Source of the DNA: Rhizobium leguminosarum
GTDB taxonomy: Bacteria; Pseudomonadota; Alphaproteobacteria; Rhizobiales; Rhizobiaceae
Reading direction: 5' to 3'
Length of the DNA stretch: 64,000 bases
Assembly: GCF_002953715.1 (NCBI RefSeq)
Contig: NZ_CP025012.1
Span: 3,410,001-3,474,000 of the forward strand
The position numbers were made by a program, and so were the translations under genes. The notes beneath the pieces were generated by a model, which searched no databases, was not told the DNA's origin, and worked only from the letters and a program-made list of their open reading frames with translations. Of the stretch, positions 34,587 through 42,343 are shown piece by piece; position 1 is the first letter of the stretch, and the number at the start of each line of letters is the position of its first letter.

Positions 34587-35015
34587 ATGGCATGGGATGG
34601 TTTCGTGATGGAGAAGGTCACCACACTCTATGAGGCGATCGGCGGCGATCCTATCGTACGGGCGCTGACGCACCGCTTCTACGAGCTGATGGACACGCTG
34701 CCGGAGGCGAGAAGCGTGCGCGCCGTGCATCCGCCGAGCCTTACGGGCAGTGAAGAGAAATTCTACGAATATATGAGCGGTTATCTCGGCGGCCCGCCGC
34801 TCTATACCGATAAGCGCGGCCATCCGCGCCTGCGCAGCCGCCATTTCGTCGCCGAGATCGGCCCTGTCGAGCGCGACGAATGGCTGATCTGCTTCCGCCG
34901 CGCCCTGGACGAGACGATCGCAAGCCAAGCGCTGCGCGATCTCATCTGGGCGCCGGTCGAACGGCTCGCCCACCATATGCAGAACAAGGCCCCTGACAGC
35001 AAGGAACAACCATGA
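34587..35015 (+). CDS. Truncated haemoglobin, group II
   Basis: The 142-residue product has the group II globin features: LYEAIGGDPIVRALTHRFYELMDTLPEA at the N-terminus, EKFYEYMSGYLGGPPLY, proximal His in HPRLRSRHFVAEIG and Trp in DEWLICFRRAL. Roles of this group include oxygen or nitric oxide handling and peroxide chemistry. I choose the ATG at 34587 (GGGG upstream); the ATG at 34608 is possible. Its stop overlaps the next start. Position near haem genes may be meaningful or chance. Confidence 0.88.
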   Translation: MAWDGFVMEKVTTLYEAIGGDPIVRALTHRFYELMDTLPEARSVRAVHPPSLTGSEEKFYEYMSGYLGGPPLYTDKRGHPRLRSRHFVAEIGPVERDEWLICFRRALDETIASQALRDLIWAPVERLAHHMQNKAPDSKEQP

Positions 35016-35383
35016 GCTTGAACGCGCGTCTGGAGCCGGTGCTCTATCTCTTTGCCGGCCTGTTGGGCGTAGCCGGCGTGGCGCTTGCCGCCCTTGCTGC
35101 CCATGGCGGCGGCGAGGCCAATCTTGCGGCATCCGCATCTGCCATGTGCCTTGCCCACGCCCCTGCCCTGCTGGCATTGGCTCTCGGCAACACCAGGCTC
35201 AGAACCGCCTGGCTGGCCGGTTTCCTGATGATTGTCGGAACGCTGCTTTTTGCGGGCGATCTCGTTACCCTGCGCTTTACCGGCTCCGGCCTCTTCCCCT
35301 ATGCCGCGCCGACCGGCGGCTGGGCGATGATGCTTGGCTGGCTGGCCGTTGCGGCAGGCGCTGTCTTCCGCGTCAGGGCATAG
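35012..35383 (+). CDS. DUF423-family membrane protein
   Basis: 123 residues with four membrane helices (YLFAGLLGVAGVALAALAAH at the start; the AAHGG motif is a family landmark; AWLAGFLMIVGTLLFAGDL; MMLGWLAVAAGAVF at the end). The function of the family is unknown. It is coupled by a four-base overlap to the globin gene. Its TAG stop (35381-35383) forms the first bases of a mosaic repeat. Confidence 0.85.
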   Translation: MSLNARLEPVLYLFAGLLGVAGVALAALAAHGGGEANLAASASAMCLAHAPALLALALGNTRLRTAWLAGFLMIVGTLLFAGDLVTLRFTGSGLFPYAAPTGGWAMMLGWLAVAAGAVFRVRA

Positions 35384-35482
35384 AGCATTTCCGTTTTCTC
35401 CGAGTGACGGAATTGCTCAGTATTTTGTTTTGGCGCAATTCCGGATGCAAAACCGCAGCGCAATTTTGCTGGAGTTGCTCTA
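35381..35482. repeat. Rhizobial mosaic repeat of the TAGAGC type, copy C
   Basis: Runs from TAGAGCATTTCCG to GTTGCTCTA with inner GGAATTGC and GCGCAATTCCGG blocks. It fills the whole gap between two convergent genes: its first three bases are the stop codon of the DUF423 gene and its last three, read on the minus strand, are the stop codon of the VOC gene. Confidence 0.75.
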
Positions 35483-35851
35483 ATCACCCGGCTGCGGCAC
35501 ACGGCCGAAGCGCAGGAGATTGCCGTGCGGATCATGGATGTAGAACTCCTCCATGTTCCATGGCCGCACCTCCATATCGCTCAGGCGCTCGACGCCTCTT
35601 TCGCGATATTCCGCGTGGAGGGCGCCGATGCCGCCGCCACGGAAATAGACGGAGCTGTTCTGGCAAAGCGTCGCATCTTGCGTCCGCCAGAAATGCAGCT
35701 CCATGTCGTCGCGCCGCAGGATGAGATAATTCGCCGCCTGATAGACGATCTCGGTAAAGCCGAGCGCATCGCGGTAGAAGGCAAGCGTCTCATCGATATC
35801 GAGCGACGGCAGCACCGGCAGAACCTCGATGCGATCCGGGCCTTCGTTCAT
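35480..35851 (-). CDS. VOC-family (bleomycin resistance-like) protein
   Basis: A 123-residue single VOC module of the bleomycin-resistance type: EVLPVLPSLDIDETLAFYRDALGF at the start, LILRRDDMELHFWR, and FYIHDPHGNLLRFGR at the end. Metal-site residues, if any, are His53 and Glu near the C-terminus. It is last in a four-gene unit and overlaps the preceding gene by four bases. The ligand is unknown. Confidence 0.8.
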   Translation of the reverse strand: MNEGPDRIEVLPVLPSLDIDETLAFYRDALGFTEIVYQAANYLILRRDDMELHFWRTQDATLCQNSSVYFRGGGIGALHAEYRERGVERLSDMEVRPWNMEEFYIHDPHGNLLRFGRVPQPGD

Positions 35852-36162
35852 ATGCCGTCGACGACGTTGAAGCCTTCGAAGACCGGCGGCCCCTTGTAGA
35901 TCGTCTTGTGATCACCGGCATTGCGGTGCGCTGCACGAAAGCTCTCGGACTTCGTCCAGTTCTGAAAATCCGCTTCGCTTTTCCAGATCGTGTGCGAGGA
36001 GTAGAGCGTATAGCCTTCCTCGTCGTTGACCTTGCCGCGCAGCAGGCGGAATTCGACGAAACCGGGCACCTCGGGCAGGCTGGAATCGCGATTGCGCCAG
36101 ACCGTCTCGAAATCACCTTCGCTCCCGGTTGCCACCTTGAAGCGGTTCATTGCGATATACAT
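35848..36162 (-). CDS. IsdG/HmuQ-like haem-degrading monooxygenase
   Basis: The 104-residue product has the antibiotic-biosynthesis-monooxygenase fold. Residues Asn6 (IAMNRFKV), Trp69 (DFQNWTKS) and His79 (RAAHRNAG) match the catalytic Asn-Trp-His set of IsdG-type enzymes, which open the haem ring and release iron. In Bradyrhizobium japonicum the related HmuQ and HmuD degrade haem. The haem uptake operon lies 3 kb away, so degradation of imported haem is a reasonable role. Other ABM enzymes use the same fold for other substrates, so this is not proven. Confidence 0.75.
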   Translation of the reverse strand: MYIAMNRFKVATGSEGDFETVWRNRDSSLPEVPGFVEFRLLRGKVNDEEGYTLYSSHTIWKSEADFQNWTKSESFRAAHRNAGDHKTIYKGPPVFEGFNVVDGI

Positions 36163-36171
36163 GAAATCTCC

Positions 36172-36444
36172 TTACGCCTTCCTCTTGCCCGCCCTTGCCA
36201 CCCGCGAGGGAAAGGCGAGAACATTATCGCCGTTTGCCGCCGCCGGGCCAAGCGGTATTGTTGCCGCTTCTCCGGGCATGCGCGCTTCCCAGGTCGGAAA
36301 GAACATCACATTCTGGTAGATCTGCTGGCGTTCGGCATGCTGCTGGAAGAGTTCGTAAAGTTCGGGCACGAGGCCGTCGCCGTTCTGTGCGGCGAGCTTG
36401 TGCAGGCCGATCATGGTGAACCCGTCGGGACGCTGGTCGTTCAT
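36172..36444 (-). CDS. Unknown 90-residue protein in DUF2325 operon
   Basis: Starts MNDQRPDGFTMIGLHKLAAQ. The first 50 residues are predicted helical, followed by FFPTWEARMPGEAATIP and a basic tail (AFPSRVARAGKRKA). It has no cysteine, signal peptide or membrane segment. The start overlaps the DUF2325 stop by four bases, and the monooxygenase gene follows after 9 bases, so it is translated in this operon. I recognise no family. Confidence 0.65.
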   Translation of the reverse strand: MNDQRPDGFTMIGLHKLAAQNGDGLVPELYELFQQHAERQQIYQNVMFFPTWEARMPGEAATIPLGPAAANGDNVLAFPSRVARAGKRKA

Positions 36445-36848
36445 CGGGAATTGTCTCGTTCGTTCATCGTATGCAGCGCACGCTCCAGGCTGGACTTGCT
36501 GCCGTTGCGAAGCGGGATGAAGGCCTTGCCGAACTTCTTGCAGCCGGTCTTCACCCGCAGGCAGGCATCGTGGCTGATACAGTCGATCGGGCAGAACACG
36601 CAGTCGACCGAGGGAAGAACGGTATCGATGCGGGAAACCGCTTCGCGCAACCCGCCGTCATGATGAATGAGCTCAGCGCCGAAATTGCTGCAGATCTGGC
36701 GAAGATGCGCCACCTGGCAGTCACGGCCACCGACATAGAGGAAACTGCGGCCATCCAGTTTGGATCGCCCTGGGGATGCCTGGCCAGCGTCCTCGCCCAC
36801 GTTATCGCGGACCTCCCGGTTCGAACCCTTCTTGCCCTTGCGAGCCAT
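36441..36848 (-). CDS. DUF2325-domain protein
   Basis: 135 residues. A basic N-terminal tail (MARKGKKGSNREVR) precedes the DUF2325 domain: SFLYVGGRDCQVAHLRQICSNFGAELIHHDGGLRE, then CVFCPIDCISHDACLRVK and KAFIPLRNGSKSSLERAL. The YVGGR, HHDGG and CxxC-x3-C cluster suggest a Rossmann-like fold with a possible metal site; the family's function is unknown. It is the first gene of the four-gene unit ending in the haem-degrading enzyme. An AT-rich promoter region (about 36849-36957) separates it from tonB, which is transcribed toward it. Confidence 0.8.
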   Translation of the reverse strand: MARKGKKGSNREVRDNVGEDAGQASPGRSKLDGRSFLYVGGRDCQVAHLRQICSNFGAELIHHDGGLREAVSRIDTVLPSVDCVFCPIDCISHDACLRVKTGCKKFGKAFIPLRNGSKSSLERALHTMNERDNSR

Positions 36849-36957
36849 ATGCCACCCGTTCGCTCGTTGATCGTCACACGATTCCTGCGTGTGCGGGTGG
36901 ACCTTATTAAACTTGATTTTTAGAGTAAAGTATAAAGTTGATTGTTTTTATCATATT

Positions 36958-38289
36958 TTATCGAGCCGTGACTTGAACCGGAAAACTGTACGACCGCGAG
37001 GATCCGGCCCAGTCATCAGGCATAGCGGGAAGATTACAGGAAGCGATCCGGGACATAACGGCACCATCCACCTCGGCCAAGCCCGAACCTCGGACAAGGC
37101 CCGATGCGGTGATATCTCCGTTACGATTGATCGTGATGCGAACATTCAAGGATGCAGAATCGCGACGATATCGCGATTCAATCCGGTCAACGCAACGAAA
37201 CAGTCGCGAGACGATCTTGCCCTTGTAATTGGCTTCGGATGCACCGCCCGATCCACTCCGTCCGCCCGACGTGCGTGAATTATTGTCGGAGTTGGCGTCT
37301 GCCTGCCCGTCCGCGGCGCCTCTGCGTGACTCCTGTTTGGCCTCTCCCTCTGAACCCTGTCCCTTCTTTGGGGGCTGCTTTCTTTCGGCCGGCTTCTTTT
37401 CCGCGGGCTTTTCCAGCTTCGGTTTTGGTTGTGGCGTGGCGATCTCTGCGGGCGGTTCCGGCTCGGGAGAAATCGCGGCCGTTTCGACAGGCTTGATCTC
37501 TTCCGGCTCGGATTGCGTCGCGGTTGCGGCGAGTGGTTCGGCGGATGTTACCGGTATCTCCGCGGATTGCTCCGGCACCACTGTCGACATGGGCTGCGCA
37601 ACTGACGTTTCCGCAGGGGTTTCCGACACGAGCACCTCTGGTTCCGCAGTCGTCACCGTCTCCACTGACTGGCGCGTCACCTCCTGCGCGGGCTGAACGG
37701 CCTCGACCGGCTCTGCATCAGTCGGCTGGACAGTTTCCGGTTGGACGGCCTCCGGCTGCATCTCCGCTGTTTCCACCGGCTTGACTGTGTCGGGTTCGAC
37801 AGCTTCCGGAACAATTTCTTGCTGTATGGTCACCTCGGTCTCTCCGGCGGCGCTCTGATCGGCGTCAGAACTGCCGAGCATGACGACGCTGATCGCTTCG
37901 CCTGCCTCCATCAGTGTCTCATCCGGCGCCGTTGGGAAAGCAATGATCAATAGAGCGGCCAGCGTCGCATGGAAGATCAGCGAACTAACGCAGGCAAGCG
38001 CCACCCGTCGCCGCACCGGCGCCTTCTCGTCTTCCTGCTTTTCCACCGCCGCATCCATCGGCGGTGCAGGAACGGAGGCTGCCGGCTCGGCTTCCGGATG
38101 GTCGGGAAAGGAGGGTATCTGCGCGAAACGCGCATAGTGGACCGCAGCCTCGCCAGCCGGCTGCCGCTGCACATTGCGCAGGTCGGAAAGCTCGTGGCCG
38201 GGATGCATGTTATTGTCGTTCAGACTGCCGTCAGCGTCCGGCTCCCCGATGAGCACCTGTCTCGATCTGGACTTCGCTGAAATTGCCAT
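36958..38289 (-). CDS. tonB: TonB energy transducer with long N-terminal extension
   Basis: 443 residues, longer than E. coli TonB (about 240). About 95 cytoplasmic residues precede the single membrane segment (ACVSSLIFHATLAALLIIAF), which keeps the His of the SxxxH motif used to couple with ExbB-ExbD. A Pro/Glu/Val-rich periplasmic spacer of about 200 residues follows, then Lys-Pro repeats and the C-terminal TonB domain (YKGKIVSRLFRCVDRIESRYRR ... VRITINRNGDI). It delivers proton-motive force to outer-membrane receptors. In R. leguminosarum a tonB with an extended N-terminus lies beside hmuPSTUV, as here. No exbBD is in the window. Confidence 0.9.
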   Translation of the reverse strand: MAISAKSRSRQVLIGEPDADGSLNDNNMHPGHELSDLRNVQRQPAGEAAVHYARFAQIPSFPDHPEAEPAASVPAPPMDAAVEKQEDEKAPVRRRVALACVSSLIFHATLAALLIIAFPTAPDETLMEAGEAISVVMLGSSDADQSAAGETEVTIQQEIVPEAVEPDTVKPVETAEMQPEAVQPETVQPTDAEPVEAVQPAQEVTRQSVETVTTAEPEVLVSETPAETSVAQPMSTVVPEQSAEIPVTSAEPLAATATQSEPEEIKPVETAAISPEPEPPAEIATPQPKPKLEKPAEKKPAERKQPPKKGQGSEGEAKQESRRGAADGQADANSDNNSRTSGGRSGSGGASEANYKGKIVSRLFRCVDRIESRYRRDSASLNVRITINRNGDITASGLVRGSGLAEVDGAVMSRIASCNLPAMPDDWAGSSRSYSFPVQVTAR

Positions 38290-38346
38290 TTGTATGCCTC
38301 GGACTGCCTGAAACAGGTCCGCCGGGATTTATCCCCGGCGTATTCT

Positions 38347-38451
38347 CAGAGCAATTCCAGGAAAAGTGCGAAGCGGTTTTCCGTCCGGAATTGCGTCAAA
38401 ACAAAAGGTTAGAGCGGTTCTGCACTTCCCTCAAAAGCTGAACCGCTCTAA
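38347..38451. repeat. Rhizobial mosaic repeat of the TAGAGC type, copy D
   Basis: Begins AGAGCAATTCCAGGAAAAG, contains GGTTTTCCGTCCGGAATTGCG and ends in a perfect hairpin: TTAGAGCGGTTC (38409-38420) with GAACCGCTCTAA (38440-38451). The right edge supplies the TAG stop codon of the minus-strand gene that ends at 38448. Confidence 0.75.
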
Positions 38452-38870
38452 CCCTCGAAGGGAACGGAAATCTGTGAACGGGTGACGAGACCCTTCATGC
38501 ATTCGCCCGCCGCCGGGCCCTCGCAGACCGGCGTGTCGTTGATGAGGATGCGCGTGACCGTCTCGCACTTCACATTCGGCATATCGAACTGGCGCACGCG
38601 CTTCTTGCCCTGCGGCAGATCGCGGAAATCGAGCACGGTGATGCGGTCGACGGCATTCTTGTCGTTGAAGAAAGCGAGCTCGAAGGAGATCTTGTTGATT
38701 GGCGCCTGAAGATTGTTCTCGGCGACGAAGGTCATCATGCAGCCCTTCTGCGATGGCGCCAGAGCGTTGAGTTCGACGTCCAGCTTGGCGGTTGCCGCAT
38801 CCTGCGCCTGGCATACGCTTGAAACCGCCATCACCATGCCGGCTGCAACAGCCGCAAACCTCACCGTCAT
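38448..38870 (-). CDS. Periplasmic protein of unknown function between tonB and hmu operon
   Basis: The 140-residue product has a signal peptide (RFAAVAAGMVMAVSSVCQAQ). The mature part is beta-rich with a FVAENNLQAPINKISFELAFF core and cysteines in KGCMM, VKCET, PVCEG and GECMK, so two disulfides are likely. I choose the ATG at 38870 because GGAG lies 6 bases upstream; alternatives at 38873 and 38885 exist. A gene of this kind at this place is also known between tonB and hmuP in R. leguminosarum, but its function is not established. The stop codon is formed by the mosaic repeat. Confidence 0.75.
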   Translation of the reverse strand: MTVRFAAVAAGMVMAVSSVCQAQDAATAKLDVELNALAPSQKGCMMTFVAENNLQAPINKISFELAFFNDKNAVDRITVLDFRDLPQGKKRVRQFDMPNVKCETVTRILINDTPVCEGPAAGECMKGLVTRSQISVPFEG

Positions 38871-39046
38871 CATCTTCTCCGCCATTGTCGCGAACCGCCG
38901 CCAGGCGGCCTCATATCAGCAATCTCAAAAACTTGACTGTATTAGTCTCCTATTGCGTCTTTAAAAAACTATGAGTAAGAAAGTCAAGATAATTGTCATC
39001 ACAACCGGGGACCCTGATCACCGGTCTCACGGAATTGCCAACCGAA

Positions 39047-39229
39047 ATGATGGTTGAAAAGCCAGATAACTTTAAGCACGTGCCACTGCAGAGCGAGCCT
39101 GCGGCACAGCACCGGATCGTCGAAAGCGCGGATCTCTTCCGCGGCACGAACGAGATCATGATTAGACACGACGGCTTGGTCTATCGTCTGAAGATCACCC
39201 GTCAGGGCAAGCTCATTCTCAATAAGTAG
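39047..39229 (+). CDS. hmuP: HemP/HmuP haemin uptake protein
   Basis: The 60-residue product ends in the HemP signature: ESADLFRGTNEIMIRHDGLVYRLKITRQGKLILNK. In Bradyrhizobium and other alpha-proteobacteria HmuP is an activator needed for expression of haem-uptake genes. The ATG at 39047 gives the usual length; an in-frame TTG at 38993 would add 18 residues. hmuS starts 8 bases after the stop, so it leads the operon. The leader carries a short GACT/AGTC inverted repeat (38935-38947). Confidence 0.85.
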   Translation: MMVEKPDNFKHVPLQSEPAAQHRIVESADLFRGTNEIMIRHDGLVYRLKITRQGKLILNK

Positions 39230-39237
39230 GGTAGGAC

Positions 39238-40287
39238 ATGACCGAACAGACAAGACCGGCGCCAGCCGAAATCCGTGCGTTTCGCGCCGAGAATCCGAAG
39301 ATGCGCGAGCGCGATATCGCCGCCCAGCTGAAGATTTCCGAGGCAGCCCTCGTCGCCGCCGAAACCGGCATCAGCGTGACCCGCATCGATGGCAGCGCAC
39401 TGAAGCTTCTTGAACGTGTGGCCGGCCTCGGCGAAGTGATGGCGCTGTCGCGCAACGAAAGTGCCGTGCACGAGAAGATCGGCGTCTTCGAAAACATCAA
39501 GAGCGGTGCGCAGGCCGCGATCGTTCTCGGCGAGAATATCGACCTGCGCATCTTCCCGAGCCGCTGGGAGCATGGTTTCGCCGTATCCAAGAAGGATGGC
39601 GATCAGGAGCGCCTCAGCCTGCAATATTTCGACAAGGCAGGCAACGCCGTGCACAAGGTGCACCTGCGCCCGAGCTCGAATGTCGAGGCCTATCACGCGA
39701 TCGTCGCCGAGCTAAAGCTGGAAGACCAGTCGCAGGAATTTGTCGAGGCTGAAACCTCGAACGCCGCCGATGATACCGCCGACGTCAGCCGCGACGAACT
39801 GCGCGACAACTGGAGCAAGCTCACCGATACGCATCAGTTCTTGGGCATGCTGAAGCGCCTGAAGATTGGCCGCCAGGCGGCCGTGCGCACTGTCGGCGAC
39901 GACTATGCCTGGAAGCTCGACAACAGCGCGACGGCAGAGATGATGCATGCCTCTGTGAAATCTGGCCTGCCGATCATGTGCTTTGTCGCCAATGACGGCA
40001 TCGTCCAGATCCATTCCGGCCCGATCTTCAACGTGCAGTCGATGGGACCGTGGATCAATATCATGGACCCGACCTTCCACCTGCATCTGCGCCAGGATCA
40101 TATCGCCGAGACCTGGGCTGTGCGCAAGCCGACCACGGACGGCCACGTCACCTCGCTGGAGGCTTACAATGCCGAAGGCGAGATGATCATCCAGTTCTTC
40201 GGCAAGCGGCAGGAAGGTTCCGACGAACGCGCCGCATGGCGCGAGATCATGGAAAACCTGCCTCGGGCAGCAAGCGTGGCCGCATAA
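39238..40287 (+). CDS. hmuS: Haemin-degrading or haem-trafficking factor HmuS
   Basis: 349-residue cytoplasmic protein with the duplicated HemS/ChuX fold: repeat 1 about residues 5-165 (IRAFRAENPKMRERDIAAQLKISEA, then VMALSRNESAVHEKIG) and repeat 2 about 185-345 (LTDTHQFLGMLKRLKIGRQAAVRTV, FNVQSMGPWINIMDPTFHLHL). HemS-type proteins take haem from the HmuUV importer and release or degrade it. Length is normal. It lies inside the hmuP-S-T-U-V operon. Confidence 0.92.
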   Translation: MTEQTRPAPAEIRAFRAENPKMRERDIAAQLKISEAALVAAETGISVTRIDGSALKLLERVAGLGEVMALSRNESAVHEKIGVFENIKSGAQAAIVLGENIDLRIFPSRWEHGFAVSKKDGDQERLSLQYFDKAGNAVHKVHLRPSSNVEAYHAIVAELKLEDQSQEFVEAETSNAADDTADVSRDELRDNWSKLTDTHQFLGMLKRLKIGRQAAVRTVGDDYAWKLDNSATAEMMHASVKSGLPIMCFVANDGIVQIHSGPIFNVQSMGPWINIMDPTFHLHLRQDHIAETWAVRKPTTDGHVTSLEAYNAEGEMIIQFFGKRQEGSDERAAWREIMENLPRAASVAA

Positions 40288-40298
40288 GGATCGCAACG

Positions 40299-41228
40299 AT
40301 GACGATGCGTAACAATCTACGCCGGATCCGCCCTTGGGAGCTGGCCCTGACGGCGGCCGTCATGGCGCTGCCGTTGGTCCCGGCGGCACTGCCAATCGAA
40401 GGTTTCGCCTTCGTCCGCGCCGCCCATGCTGACGAAAAGAAGCTCGACACCTCGCGCCTGGTTTCGGTCGGTGGTGACATCACCGAGATCGTCTATGCGC
40501 TCGGCGAGGAAAGCCGGCTGATTGCCCGCGACACGACGAGCATATATCCGGAGGCGGCGCTGAAGCTGCCCAACGTCGGCTACATGCGCGCGCTCTCGCC
40601 GGAAGGCATCCTCGCCATGAACCCGACGGCGATCATCGCCGTCGAAGGTTCAGGCCCGCAGGAAGCGCTGACCGTGCTGAAGAATGCCAGCGTGCCCTTC
40701 GAAACCGTGCCAAGCCCCTTTACCCGCGACGGCATCATCGCCAAGATCGACCGTGTCGGCACACTGCTTGGCGTGCCTGACAAGGCGAAGGCGCTTGAAG
40801 CAAAGGTCGCAGCCGATCTCGACGCGGCGATCACCGATGCCGAAAAGCGCCCGGAGGCCGAGCGCAAGCGCGTTCTCTTCATCCTCAGCGCCCAGAACGG
40901 CCGGATCATGGCATCGGGCACCGGCACGGCCGCCGATGGCATCGTCAAGCTCGCCGGCGCCATCAACGCCGTCGGCGCATTCCCGGGCTACAAGCCGCTG
41001 ACGGACGAGGCGATCATCGAAGCCAAGCCCGACATCATCCTGATGATGAACCGCGGCGACGGCGCCGGCACCAAGAACGAGGACCTGCTGGCTCAGCCGG
41101 CGATCGCGCTGACGCCGGCAGGCGAGAAAAAAGCGATCATCCGAATGGACGGCGTCTACCTGCTCGGCTTCGGCCCGCGCACCGCAGCCGCCGCGCGTGA
41201 GCTCAACACGGCGATCTACGGGGGCTGA
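40299..41228 (+). CDS. hmuT: Haem ABC transporter periplasmic binding protein HmuT
   Basis: 309 residues. A long signal peptide (ELALTAAVMALPLVPAALPIEG region, cleavage near AHA at about 44) precedes the binding domain: RLVSVGGDITEIVYALGEESRLIARDTTS, NVGYMRALSPEGILAMNP, and FPGYKPLTDEAIIEAKPDIILMMNRG. The Tyr in VGYMRALS is at the place of the haem-ligand tyrosine in ShuT/PhuT. AAGGA precedes the ATG by 8 bases. The stop is 2 bases before the permease start. Confidence 0.92.
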   Translation: MTMRNNLRRIRPWELALTAAVMALPLVPAALPIEGFAFVRAAHADEKKLDTSRLVSVGGDITEIVYALGEESRLIARDTTSIYPEAALKLPNVGYMRALSPEGILAMNPTAIIAVEGSGPQEALTVLKNASVPFETVPSPFTRDGIIAKIDRVGTLLGVPDKAKALEAKVAADLDAAITDAEKRPEAERKRVLFILSAQNGRIMASGTGTAADGIVKLAGAINAVGAFPGYKPLTDEAIIEAKPDIILMMNRGDGAGTKNEDLLAQPAIALTPAGEKKAIIRMDGVYLLGFGPRTAAAARELNTAIYGG

Positions 41229-41230
41229 TC

Positions 41231-42343
41231 ATGGCCCTGCCGCAAGCCATGACGGAACGAAGGCGACCATTCCCGATGGCGGACATCCGCGAAACCAGGC
41301 AGGCGGGCGACAGGACGCGGCTCGCCTTGCTGGCGATAGCGCTGCTCGTCGTCGGCTCGGTCTTTTCGATGCTGTTTTCGGTAACGACAGGCGCCTCGGA
41401 TGCCTCGATCCTCGACGTCATCAGCAACATGGCCGGCTCTGAGACGGCGCTCAGCACGCGTGACCGGATCATCATCTTCGATATCCGCCTGCCCAGGGCG
41501 ATCCTCGGCTTCCTGATCGGCGCCTCGCTGGCCGTCTCCGGCACGGTGATGCAGGGCCTGTTCCGCAATCCGCTGGCCGATCCCGGTCTCGTCGGCGTCT
41601 CCTCCGGCGCAAGCCTCGGCGCGGTGGCGATGATCGTGCTCGGCAGCGGCCTTGCAGCTCCGCTCCAGGCGCTTCTCGGCATTTACGCTCTGCCGGCGGC
41701 CGCTTTCGGCGGCGGTCTCGTCACGACGCTGCTGCTCTACAGGATCGCCACCCGTCATGGCCAGACCTCGGTGGCGACGATGCTGCTTGCCGGCATCGCG
41801 CTCGGCGCGCTCGCCCTCGCCATAACAGGCTTGCTGATCTACATGGCCAACGACCAGCAGCTGCGCGACCTGACCTTCTGGAGCATGGGTTCGCTTGCCG
41901 GCGCCACGTGGACGAAGATCGCCGCCGCCGGCCCGATCATCCTGTTGTCCTTCACCGCCCTGCCCTTCATGGCCCGCGGCCTCAATGCCATCACGCTCGG
42001 CGAGGCGGCCGCCTTTCATATGGGCGTGCCGGTGCAGCGGCTGAAGAATGTCGCGATCGTCGGCGTCGCCGCGGCGACCGGCGCGTCCGTCGCCGTCAGC
42101 GGCGGCATCGGTTTCGTCGGGATCGTCGTGCCACATATCCTGCGCATGGCGATCGGCCCCGACCATCGTTTCCTGCTGCCGGCCGCAGCGCTGCTCGGCG
42201 GCTCGCTGCTGATCTTCGCGGATGTCCTGGCGCGCACCCTGGTCGCCCCGGCCGAGCTACCGATCGGCATCATCACTGCGGCGGTCGGCGGCCCGTTTTT
42301 CCTGTGGATCCTGCTGAGACAGCGTTCGCGCCTTGCCCTGTGA
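41231..42343 (+). CDS. hmuU: Haem ABC transporter permease HmuU
   Basis: The 370-residue FecCD-type permease has about 9-10 membrane helices and a cytoplasmic N-terminal tail of about 35 residues. Family landmarks are LPRAILGFLIGASLAVSGTVMQGLFRNPLADPGLVGVSSGA and GGIGFVGIVVPHILRM. It forms the inner-membrane pore for haem with HmuV. Coupled to hmuT and hmuV with almost no spacing. Confidence 0.93.
   Translation: MALPQAMTERRRPFPMADIRETRQAGDRTRLALLAIALLVVGSVFSMLFSVTTGASDASILDVISNMAGSETALSTRDRIIIFDIRLPRAILGFLIGASLAVSGTVMQGLFRNPLADPGLVGVSSGASLGAVAMIVLGSGLAAPLQALLGIYALPAAAFGGGLVTTLLLYRIATRHGQTSVATMLLAGIALGALALAITGLLIYMANDQQLRDLTFWSMGSLAGATWTKIAAAGPIILLSFTALPFMARGLNAITLGEAAAFHMGVPVQRLKNVAIVGVAAATGASVAVSGGIGFVGIVVPHILRMAIGPDHRFLLPAAALLGGSLLIFADVLARTLVAPAELPIGIITAAVGGPFFLWILLRQRSRLAL

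Noticed and set aside
36939..36963. RirA-type iron-responsive operator (TGA-N9-T-N9-TCG) and an Irr-like TTTAGAGTAAAGTATAAA before the DUF2325 gene
   Set aside because: Each differs from consensus at key bases in very AT-rich DNA, and the first overlaps the tonB stop codon. Not strong enough to list, though iron control is plausible.
38895..38912. Short GC-rich inverted repeat (GCCGCC/GGCGGC) upstream of hmuP
   Set aside because: Only six bases per arm in GC-rich DNA; likely chance.
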